This document shows positions 54,847-62,619 of a DNA stretch of 64,000 bases, piece by piece. The stretch is from an uncultured Kordia sp. (GTDB taxonomy: Bacteria; Bacteroidota; Bacteroidia; Flavobacteriales; Flavobacteriaceae), in assembly GCF_947496985.1 (NCBI RefSeq), contig NZ_CANMEZ010000013.1, positions 1-64,000 of the forward strand, given 5' to 3'. Within the stretch, counting starts at the first letter, position 1, and every line of letters starts with the position of its first letter. The translations under genes and the position numbers were made by a program. The notes below the pieces were generated by a model. That model worked only from the letters and a program-made list of their open reading frames with translations, was not told the origin of the DNA and ran no database searches.

Positions 54847-55803
54847 ATGAGTTTTTTTAAAAGAATATTTTCATCAGAAAAAAAAGAAACACTTGATAAA
54901 GGTTTAGAAAAATCAAAAACAAGTTTTCTTTCTAAATTGACAAAGGCTGTTGCCGGAAAAAGTAAAGTTGATGATGAAGTTTTAGATAATTTAGAAGAAG
55001 TATTAGTCAGCAGTGATGTTGGAGTAGATACTACATTGAAAATTATTGATAGAATAGAAGAAAGAGTTGCTAAAGACAAATACTTAGGAACTGAAGAGCT
55101 AAATAAAATCCTTCGAGAAGAAATTGCAGGCTTACTCTCTGAAACAAATTCAGGTGAAGAAACTGAATACACAATTCCTGCAGACAAAAAACCATATGTA
55201 TTGATGGTCGTTGGTGTAAATGGAGTTGGAAAAACAACAACAATTGGAAAATTAGCACACCAATTCAATAAGCAAGGGTTGAAAGTTGTACTTGGTGCTG
55301 CCGATACATTTAGAGCTGCAGCTATTGATCAATTACAAGTTTGGGCTGACAGGGTTAATGTGCCTTTGGTAAAACAAAGTATGGGAAGTGACCCAGCTTC
55401 TGTTGCTTTTGATGCATTACAATCCGGTGTAGCACAAGATGCAGACGTAATCATTATTGATACTGCGGGAAGATTGCACAACAAAGTTAACTTAATGAAG
55501 GAATTGACAAAAGTTAAAAAAGTAATGCAAAAAGTGATTGGAGATGCTCCACACGATGTATTATTAGTTTTAGATGGTTCTACAGGTCAAAACGCTTTTG
55601 AGCAAGCAAAACAGTTTACGGCGGCTACAGAAGTAACTACGTTAGCGGTTACAAAACTTGATGGAACTGCAAAAGGTGGTGTTGTCATCGGAATCTCTGA
55701 TCAATTTCAAATTCCAGTAAAATATATTGGAGTAGGAGAAGGAATAGAAGATTTACAAGTATTTAACAAATATGAATTTGTAGATTCGTTCTTTAAAAGA
55801 TAG
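54847..55803 (+). CDS. ftsY: Signal recognition particle receptor FtsY
   Basis: 318 residues, the short form without a long acidic A domain. NG domain: GVNGVGKTTTIGKLA (G1), DTFRAAA, DTAGRL (G3), TKLDGTAKGG (G4) and KYIGVGEGIEDLQVF. It docks SRP-ribosome complexes at the inner membrane. Confidence 0.97.
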   Translation: MSFFKRIFSSEKKETLDKGLEKSKTSFLSKLTKAVAGKSKVDDEVLDNLEEVLVSSDVGVDTTLKIIDRIEERVAKDKYLGTEELNKILREEIAGLLSETNSGEETEYTIPADKKPYVLMVVGVNGVGKTTTIGKLAHQFNKQGLKVVLGAADTFRAAAIDQLQVWADRVNVPLVKQSMGSDPASVAFDALQSGVAQDADVIIIDTAGRLHNKVNLMKELTKVKKVMQKVIGDAPHDVLLVLDGSTGQNAFEQAKQFTAATEVTTLAVTKLDGTAKGGVVIGISDQFQIPVKYIGVGEGIEDLQVFNKYEFVDSFFKR

Positions 55804-55848
55804 GGATAGATAGAAAGGTTAGATCGAAATCTTAAAATATACACAAAC

Positions 55849-55884
55849 AAAAAAGCTGCATATCATAAATATGCAGCTTTTTTT
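55849..55884. terminator. Bidirectional terminator after ftsY
   Basis: AAAGCTGCATAT / ATATGCAGCTTT with a 5-base loop, between convergent genes. Confidence 0.9.
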
Positions 55885-55907
55885 ATATGTAAGTAAATCG
55901 GTATTGA

Positions 55908-57245
55908 TTAAATCTTTGTCAATCTAATAACAACCTCGGTCATTGGAGCATTCGTACACATTGCACTTCCTGTGTCTTCAATGAATCGAATATCAATAGT
56001 AGTATCATCTATCATATTATAAGTAGTTGGTGTAGCAGCGCCTAATCCTAACAATACATTATCACCTCCACAATTGAAGTTTGTGTCCTGATCGTTATTT
56101 ACGCTAACAGTTCCATCACAATTTAATGTGAAATTGAATGTCATTGTTGGTTGCATTCCCGTAACATCTAGGTTAGCTAAGTATTTCACAGTAATACTTC
56201 TTTCAGTATCAGAAACACTTACAATTTCAACAGTTGCAGGATCTCCAAAAACTGGCTCATCTGTATTTCCTATTTCTTCGTATGTGTACATTCCTGTGTA
56301 GCCTAAAGAAGGTGTTCCAACAACTCCAGAATTTATCCAAGCACTTGTTACTGTAGTCCCACAAGCACTTCTTACAACAAATGTGTATAGTGTTTCAGGA
56401 CATAAATCCGTAACAGTATATGTTGAGTTATTAGTTGTTACAGCAGTTGCCGTATTTACGTTAAATCCTGCAGCTTCTCCATAACGAACTTCCCAATTTG
56501 TTTCACCATTAGAATCCCAGTCTAACACAACCGAATTTTGCGTTGGTGTACTTGTTAAGTTTAACGGAGGCAAACATGTTATGAATTGGTAAGGTCCAGC
56601 AAATCCACTAGAACTTCCTGCCTGACTTCCGTCTGTAGAATCATTACAATTTGCACGAACATAAAATTCGTAAGCTGTATTTGGTTGTAAATTCATTACA
56701 GTATGCTCTGAGCTATTTCCTGTAGCAACTGTCTCTACTTCGTCTAAATTGAATCCTACTTGTCCGTATTTAATCTCCCAAGCAATTTCACTTCCTCCTG
56801 GTGTCCAGTTAAATGTTACAGAAGTTTTTGTTAAGTTAGATATTGCTAAATCTGTAGGAGCAGGACATGAAGTACGAAACAATACAGGTCCAAACCATTC
56901 GTTATTAGTTAAGTCACAATCAGACTTTACATAGAATTCATAAGATGTTTGAGGAGTAAGTCCACCAATATTGGTGCTTGTCGTTGGAGCATTTATAATA
57001 GTTCCTGCATCAGGGTCAAATCCTGGGGCACCATATGATGCAATCCAAGTAACACCAGTAACAGGTAAACATTCTCCAGCGTCGTTAACGCTTCCACACC
57101 AATTAAGTCTTGCTGTTGTATCAGTGATATTTGAAGTGAAAGATGCTACAACTGGTTGACATGGTCGTATAATTTCTGGAATTTGTACATCATCTGAGCA
57201 AGAAAAGACAAATCCTATTAGTAGAAGTAAAACTACTTTTTTCAT
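55908..57245 (-). CDS. Fibronectin type III repeat lipoprotein
   Basis: About 445 residues from ATG 57245 (MKKVVLLLLIGFVFSCSDD), a clear lipoprotein signal. Three to four fibronectin III-like repeats of about 85-90 residues, each with the TxxNLxPxTxYEFYVRAxC ending and TSVTFNWTPGGSE start. The C-terminal 120 residues (SVSDTERSITVKYLANL ... VIRLTKI) form a different domain. Surface-anchored adhesin or binding protein by structure; ligand unknown. Confidence 0.9.
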   Translation of the reverse strand: MKKVVLLLLIGFVFSCSDDVQIPEIIRPCQPVVASFTSNITDTTARLNWCGSVNDAGECLPVTGVTWIASYGAPGFDPDAGTIINAPTTSTNIGGLTPQTSYEFYVKSDCDLTNNEWFGPVLFRTSCPAPTDLAISNLTKTSVTFNWTPGGSEIAWEIKYGQVGFNLDEVETVATGNSSEHTVMNLQPNTAYEFYVRANCNDSTDGSQAGSSSGFAGPYQFITCLPPLNLTSTPTQNSVVLDWDSNGETNWEVRYGEAAGFNVNTATAVTTNNSTYTVTDLCPETLYTFVVRSACGTTVTSAWINSGVVGTPSLGYTGMYTYEEIGNTDEPVFGDPATVEIVSVSDTERSITVKYLANLDVTGMQPTMTFNFTLNCDGTVSVNNDQDTNFNCGGDNVLLGLGAATPTTYNMIDDTTIDIRFIEDTGSAMCTNAPMTEVVIRLTKI

Positions 57246-57375
57246 AAATTTTTTTTTTGGTATCACAAATATATAAAAACAATGAAGAGTTTATAATTTA
57301 GAAGCTAAAAAATAACATTCTAGTAGTTAAACTTTTAGATTGTATATTTATACATTCATATTATAACGAATCAAA

Positions 57376-59019
57376 ATGAAGAAAATTATATTTCTAGTTA
57401 CGGTATTTTTATTTATTGCTTGTGGAAAAAAAGAGCAAACAGAAAAACAAGAAAAACCAGCAAGTGATATTTCTAAAATTAGTACAAAAGAACTAACGGA
57501 TTTTAAAGTGTTAGATTCAAAAGTAATTGATAGTCAATTGTTTTTATCTTCTTTAGATGCTGAGATGGAAAGCTTTACAGAAAAAGATTATCAAAAATTG
57601 AAACCACATATTTTAGAAAAAAATATATTGGAATTACATAAAAATAGAACTGCGGGAATCTTTACATATGAAACATTAGTAAAATTTTATTTATATCGAA
57701 TCAAAAAATATGATCGGAATAATGAATTGTCGTTAAATTCTATCATAAGTATTAATCCAAACATTATTGCAGAAGCAAAACAAAAAGATCAAGAATTTTT
57801 AAACAAAAGATTGAAATCGCTCATTTTTGGAATGCCAATTTTATTAAAAGATAATGTAAACGCTGCTGGAATGCCAACAACAGTTGGTGCAGTTGCTTTA
57901 AGAAACAATAATGCAAGTGATGCTTTTATAACAAGTCGTTTAAAACAAGAAGGCGCTTTAATTTTAGGAAAAGCGAATTTAAGTGAATGGGCATATTTTT
58001 TCTGTGGCGATTGCCCAAGCGGTTATAGTGCTGTTGGTGGGCAAACCTTAAATCCTTATGGAAGAAAAGTAATTGACACAGGTGGGTCAAGTTCAGGTAG
58101 TGGTGTTTCTATTGCCGCAAACTTTGCAGTAGCAGCTGTTGGAACAGAAACAGCAGGTTCAATATTGTCACCTTCAAGTCAAAATTCTGTCGTTGGATTA
58201 AAACCAACAATAGGTTTATTAAGTCGTTCAGGAATTGTACCAATTTCAAGCACGTTAGACACACCTGGACCAATGACAAAAAACGTGATTGATAATGCAA
58301 TTCTACTTGCGGCTTTATACGGTTATGATAAAACAGATTCCAAAAGTACAGCTATTAAATTTCATTCAAACCATTTTTATACAGACATTAAAAATGGAAA
58401 TGTTTCTGTAAAAGGAAAACGTTTTGGAGCCGTAAAACGATTACTAAAAGATACATTGTATGTGGTTGCTATTGAACAGCTTAAGAAGGAAGGTGCTGTC
58501 ATTATTGAGATTGAAGAAGAAGAAGTCGATTTGCCAAAGTTTATCAGTTTACTCAATTTAGACATGCAAAAAGATTTGCCAAAATATTTTAAAAATCATG
58601 CAGGAAACAATATTTCTTTTGTTTCTGTACAAGATGTAATTGATTTTAATAAAAAAGATTCGTTGACTTCAATGCCTTATGGACAAAAGTTATTTTATGG
58701 AATCATAAATGATAAGGCTAGTGCGGAAGAATTCTCAAGCATGAAAAGAGTACTACATGAAAACGGAAAAACATTTTTTGATATTCCTATGGAAAAACAT
58801 AACCTAGATGCTGTGTTGTCTATCAATAACTATCATGCTGCTTTTGCTGCAGTTGCCGAATATCCTGCGTTGACAGTTCCGATGGGTTACACCAAAGAAG
58901 GAGAACCAAAAGGATTAACATTTATCGGAAAACCATTTTCAGAAAAAGAATTATTAGGATATGGGTATGTATACGAACAAGCTTCTAAAAAACGAAAAGC
59001 GCCTAAAAACTATAATTAA
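57376..59019 (+). CDS. Amidase signature-family lipoprotein
   Basis: 547 residues. Lipoprotein signal (LFIACGKK). Amidase signature: catalytic Lys in PILLKDNVNAAG, then the GGSSSGSGVSIAANFAVAAVGTETAGS Ser/Gly-rich region with the cis-Ser and nucleophile Ser. It hydrolyses some amide; the substrate is unknown. Related secreted members lie in the same family as peptide amidases. Unlike the GatA paralogue it is an envelope protein. Confidence 0.93.
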   Translation: MKKIIFLVTVFLFIACGKKEQTEKQEKPASDISKISTKELTDFKVLDSKVIDSQLFLSSLDAEMESFTEKDYQKLKPHILEKNILELHKNRTAGIFTYETLVKFYLYRIKKYDRNNELSLNSIISINPNIIAEAKQKDQEFLNKRLKSLIFGMPILLKDNVNAAGMPTTVGAVALRNNNASDAFITSRLKQEGALILGKANLSEWAYFFCGDCPSGYSAVGGQTLNPYGRKVIDTGGSSSGSGVSIAANFAVAAVGTETAGSILSPSSQNSVVGLKPTIGLLSRSGIVPISSTLDTPGPMTKNVIDNAILLAALYGYDKTDSKSTAIKFHSNHFYTDIKNGNVSVKGKRFGAVKRLLKDTLYVVAIEQLKKEGAVIIEIEEEEVDLPKFISLLNLDMQKDLPKYFKNHAGNNISFVSVQDVIDFNKKDSLTSMPYGQKLFYGIINDKASAEEFSSMKRVLHENGKTFFDIPMEKHNLDAVLSINNYHAAFAAVAEYPALTVPMGYTKEGEPKGLTFIGKPFSEKELLGYGYVYEQASKKRKAPKNYN

Positions 59020-59045
59020 GCTCAACTTTTAAATATACACAATAT

Positions 59046-59097
59046 AAAAACACATCCATATTCGAGATATTATTCTGGATATGAATGTGTTTTTTTG
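59046..59097. terminator. Hairpin between the amidase and the 59120 precursor
   Basis: ACACATCCATAT / ATATGAATGTGT with one mismatch and a 20-plus-base loop, T runs both ways; serves both convergent genes. Confidence 0.65.
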
Positions 59098-59119
59098 TTT
59101 ACAACAACTATCTATTGTT

Positions 59120-59338
59120 TTAACAATAATAGGACCTACAACCACCAAAACGTGAATCACACCAATTTCGTACAGTATCTCTACATGCGTCTGCAGGGAT
59201 GGTAATTGGAGGAAGTGGCGCTTGAGTGTATGTTTTGCAAATGATACCTCCAGAAGCTTGTTCTCCACCTTTTACAGTTTCTTGCAAATCACTGATTGTT
59301 TTTTTCTTTAGGACTAATGTTTTTACTTTTTTCTTCAT
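59120..59338 (-). CDS. Class I lanthipeptide-type precursor, 72 aa
   Basis: Leader MKKKVKTLVLKKKTISDL with GG at 24-25 and a second GG at 30-31. The core IICKTYTQAPLPPITIP ... has five Cys: C34, C52, C60, C67, C72 (C52-x7-C60, C67-x4-C72). Hydrophobic and proline-containing before the Cys pairs. Third of three precursors after the TPR-AraC regulator. The second GG leaves two possible cut sites. Confidence 0.8.
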   Translation of the reverse strand: MKKKVKTLVLKKKTISDLQETVKGGEQASGGIICKTYTQAPLPPITIPADACRDTVRNWCDSRFGGCRSYYC

Positions 59339-59381
59339 GATTTAATCTTTTATGAATAAGTTTTGATTCGTTTTAATATTA

Positions 59382-59591
59382 TTAATAACAAAGTGCAGAT
59401 GGGCAGTATGTTGTGATAACGGTTGTTGCACACATTCTTGCAAATGTTTCTACCTTTTCTTCTTCTTCAGGCATAGTCATGTAAAGAGTATCTTCTGTAG
59501 CTCTCGGTGGAGCTGCGCCTCCATAAATAACCAAATTAGAAATAGATTTCTTGTTAAGGATTAATAACTTTAGGTTCTTTTTTTTCATCAT
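59382..59591 (-). CDS. Class I lanthipeptide-type precursor, 69 aa
   Basis: ATG 59591 with a second ATG directly after (MMKKKNLKLLILNKKSISNL); GG at 24-25. The core has an acidic block PEEEEKVE and Cys at 54, 63 and 68 (C-x8-C-x4-C), with several Thr and one Ser in the last 20 residues. Middle member of the trio. Confidence 0.8.
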   Translation of the reverse strand: MMKKKNLKLLILNKKSISNLVIYGGAAPPRATEDTLYMTMPEEEEKVETFARMCATTVITTYCPSALCY

Positions 59592-59678
59592 AAATGTGTT
59601 TAAAATTGATGAGGTAAAGCAACCTTTTTTTTCTTAAAACATAAAATGAAGGTATTGATGTATCATGAATTATCAATC

Positions 59679-59981
59679 TTATAAATTAGGGTAAAATAGA
59701 TTGTTTGTTGGACAGTTTTGATGTTCTGATGGAGATTCAGCTTTTGTAGCACCAGTATTGGTATTACATTCACAATCAACCAAACGCGATGTAATACAAT
59801 CAGAAATATTGGATCCATTCGGAATTGTACATTCAGGATAAATAGATGCTTGCGTATTAGGATTTGTGGGTGCTAATGTTGTATCGTTATCAATAATTCC
59901 CCCACTTCTTTTGTGAAGTATGGCTAAATTTGAAATGGTATACTTTTTTAGACGTAAATTTTTAAAGTTCTTTTTTTTCAT
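59679..59981 (-). CDS. Class I lanthipeptide-type precursor, 100 aa
   Basis: Largest of the family. Leader MKKKNFKNLRLKKYTISNL, SGG at 26-28. Core of 72 residues rich in Asn/Thr with Cys at 51, 62, 70, 72 and 90; CITSRLVDC (62-70) nearly repeats CVTSPLIDC of the 30532 gene. First precursor downstream of the TPR-AraC gene (96 bases). Confidence 0.8.
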   Translation of the reverse strand: MKKKNFKNLRLKKYTISNLAILHKRSGGIIDNDTTLAPTNPNTQASIYPECTIPNGSNISDCITSRLVDCECNTNTGATKAESPSEHQNCPTNNLFYPNL

Positions 59982-60077
59982 AATATTTCGAGTTGTATGA
60001 TTAATATTAATTGAAGCAAAAAAAAATTGACTTAAAATAAAAATTATGCTATTGAGAATTCATGATTTATCAAAAGA

Positions 60078-61757
60078 TCAGTTGTTTTTTTTAAGGTTTT
60101 TTAAATATTGAGAAGGATGTATCCCTGTATGTGTCTTAAAAGCTCTTGAAAATGTTTCTTGTCTTTTGAATCCAAATTCTTCTGCGATTGCTTTTATTGT
60201 ATACGATTGAAGTCCTTTTTCGTTTTTTAATCTTATCAAAGCAGCATTAATTCGTAATTCTGTAATATAAGTTGAATACGATTTTCCTTTGTATCGATTA
60301 ATTACTTTTGATAAATAGGTAGCATTCGTATCCAATTTTTCTGCCATAAAATTTAAGCTGCATGCTGTAGATAAATAATATGCTGCTTTTTCAAAACTGT
60401 CAATCTTATCTAAAATTGCTTTTACATTTTCATCGGAGACTTTATCTTTTCGAGAAATTGTTCTTTTCTCTTGACTATTTTCAAGTTCAGAAACTTTTTT
60501 AAGAAGTTCGTCAAATTTATTTTTTATAGATTTTTCTCTTAATCTATAATAGAAAATGCTACTTAAAAAGAGGAATAGAAAAACTAAAGCTAAAATAACG
60601 AGTCCTTTTTTATTTCTTGTTTGAGTTGTTAACTCCTCTTCCAACGTGTCTATTTCTGTTTTTAAAGGAGAAACATCTATTAGTTTATGGGTTTCATTGT
60701 TGAGTTTTAAATCTTCAATACTTTGCTTTTTTTCAAGTGCTGAATATTTTTGAAAATGAAACATTATTTTTTCTGGTTTTTTCTCTTGATGATAAGCAAG
60801 TGTCAAAAATTTATGCAACTCTTTTTCGTTAGCATCCATATCAGCAGAAGATTTGATGCTATCATACATCTTTTCTAAATAGTGGATGGTTTCTTTATAA
60901 TTCTTTATGTTGTAAGAACTTTTTCCTAAGTAAAATAAAGAAGTTAAGTATAGGTTTTGCTCTTTACCTTTGCTGGAATCTCTAACTTTTTTTGCCAAAG
61001 AAATACATGCTTTATATTGAGCTCTTTGATAAAAGATAATCGCTTTGTTCATTAACAAAGGGTAATATGCCCATGTTCTAATTGTATCAGAACATTTGTT
61101 CAATCCGGCTTTATTATAAATCTCCGCAGCATCGGGATTTTCCATCCATAAAAAAGCATCAGCAATATTCATGTATGCAAGAAGTTTGTAATACGTTGTA
61201 TCTGCAGTACTATCTAAACTGCTTAAGTCTGTTAAGACATTTTTATATAGATCAATAGCTTCTTGGAAGTCTTTGTGTTTTTTCTTGATCGAAGCGATAT
61301 TTGTGATAGGACCAGCTTCATAAATATAATTCCCTGTTTTTTTGCCATATTCTTTTGCTTTTAAATAAGAGATTAATGCTTTGGAATCTTCTCCTAATTC
61401 AGATAGAATATTTCCTTTCAGTAAAAAGCATTTGCGTAAAAAAAACGAATCATTGACAGTTGCACCTTCAGTTATGGCAGATTCAATGTTTTTTAAAGCT
61501 ACTGTATTTTTATTCAATCGATATTGACACTTGGAAATATAATAATAAGCTTGTGTTAGTTGTTTTGTATTCCCATTAACTAGAGCCAATTCTTTTGCTT
61601 TAATTACGTATTCTAAAGCTTTGGAATCATCTTTATAGATAAATTTAGAATAAGATGCTACCAATTCATCAAATGATTCAGTACTCGATAAACTATTTTG
61701 AGCATTTATATAGTTTAGAAAAGTAAATACATAAAATAATAATATCAATTGTCTCAT
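60078..61757 (-). CDS. TPR-containing AraC-family regulator
   Basis: 559 residues. Signal-like N terminus (MRQLILLFYVFTFLNYINAQ), about 330 residues of TPR repeats (LKSAEEYGKKTGNYIYEAG region), a membrane helix (about 387-405, GLVILALVFLFLFLSS) and a C-terminal AraC HTH (LNFMAEKLDTNATYLSKVINRYKG, then IKAIAEEFGFKRQETFSRAFKTHTGIHPSQYL). A one-piece membrane sensor/regulator, common in Flavobacteriaceae. It runs toward the three precursors and could control them; this is not shown. Confidence 0.9.
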   Translation of the reverse strand: MRQLILLFYVFTFLNYINAQNSLSSTESFDELVASYSKFIYKDDSKALEYVIKAKELALVNGNTKQLTQAYYYISKCQYRLNKNTVALKNIESAITEGATVNDSFFLRKCFLLKGNILSELGEDSKALISYLKAKEYGKKTGNYIYEAGPITNIASIKKKHKDFQEAIDLYKNVLTDLSSLDSTADTTYYKLLAYMNIADAFLWMENPDAAEIYNKAGLNKCSDTIRTWAYYPLLMNKAIIFYQRAQYKACISLAKKVRDSSKGKEQNLYLTSLFYLGKSSYNIKNYKETIHYLEKMYDSIKSSADMDANEKELHKFLTLAYHQEKKPEKIMFHFQKYSALEKKQSIEDLKLNNETHKLIDVSPLKTEIDTLEEELTTQTRNKKGLVILALVFLFLFLSSIFYYRLREKSIKNKFDELLKKVSELENSQEKRTISRKDKVSDENVKAILDKIDSFEKAAYYLSTACSLNFMAEKLDTNATYLSKVINRYKGKSYSTYITELRINAALIRLKNEKGLQSYTIKAIAEEFGFKRQETFSRAFKTHTGIHPSQYLKNLKKNN

Positions 61758-61911
61758 AATAAAACTTCTTTTTTAAAAATTGTCAATCTAGCGTATTACT
61801 ATAATAGTTATACGTAGCTTAACGTCTCATGTTGTTTATTATAAAACATTTAAGTGATTATTTGCCTACGTATAAGATGATTCTATTTTAAGAGAATACT
61901 TTTTGAATTAA

Positions 61912-61944
61912 AAAGAAATGCGCTAATAGTTAGCGCATTTCTTT
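61912..61944. terminator. Strong hairpin between the 61981 and 60078 genes
   Basis: AGAAATGCGCTAA / TTAGCGCATTTCT with a 3-base loop; A and T runs on both sides. It ends the 61981 transcript on the minus strand. Confidence 0.88.
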
Positions 61945-61980
61945 CTTTAAATTGAGTTTAATAAAAATACTATTAAAAAA

Positions 61981-62613
61981 CTAGTTTTCTAATAGTTTCT
62001 GTTCATCTGTATCTTCAGAAGTAAGTTCGATGATTCCTCCAGCAAAAGAAGTAACCAATCCACCAGCACGAACAAGAATCACTAAAGCATAAAATATATT
62101 TTTATTAATTGGCGGATATCCTAAACCAGCCGGTAAATAGTGAATAACCTTTCCTATGTAACTCATCTTCAAAAGTCTCTTTGGCATTGCAGCCATCGCA
62201 ATAATCAACCCAATAGCTCCAAGTGAGCAAACGGCTGGTTTTACATATTTTAAAGCTAGTTTTCCAATCTTTTTTATACTTGTAGTGTTTAGTGCTAACA
62301 TTGCGATAACTAAAGCTAGTACTAAAATATGGAGTACAATTATTGGAATTAAAATCCACTTTATCGCTGCAGGAATCTCTATTTTTTTATGATACAATAG
62401 TCCCATTGACCAAAATGTGCTAACTAACCCCAATATTGATATTGTTTTAGTAATTGTCCCTACAAAACCTAAATCAGTTTCAGTACTGTCGGCTACTTCT
62501 TCGGCAGCGTAAAACAAAAGACCAAGTCCCGAAATTGCTAAACCACCAATAGTAAATATTCTATCAACATCATCAAGTGTGTTTTCTGCTGTATTATCTA
62601 TTTCTTGTGTCAT
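61981..62613 (-). CDS. Unknown polytopic membrane protein
   Basis: 210 residues with about five membrane helices (GLAISGLGLLFYAAEE, ISILGLVSTFWSMGLL, ILIPIIVLHILVLALVIAML, CSLGAIGLIIAMAAM, IFYALVILVRAGGLVTSFAG). No known family. It begins 6 bases after the 62620 gene, so the pair is one operon. Confidence 0.75.
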   Translation of the reverse strand: MTQEIDNTAENTLDDVDRIFTIGGLAISGLGLLFYAAEEVADSTETDLGFVGTITKTISILGLVSTFWSMGLLYHKKIEIPAAIKWILIPIIVLHILVLALVIAMLALNTTSIKKIGKLALKYVKPAVCSLGAIGLIIAMAAMPKRLLKMSYIGKVIHYLPAGLGYPPINKNIFYALVILVRAGGLVTSFAGGIIELTSEDTDEQKLLEN

Positions 62614-62619
62614 GATTGT

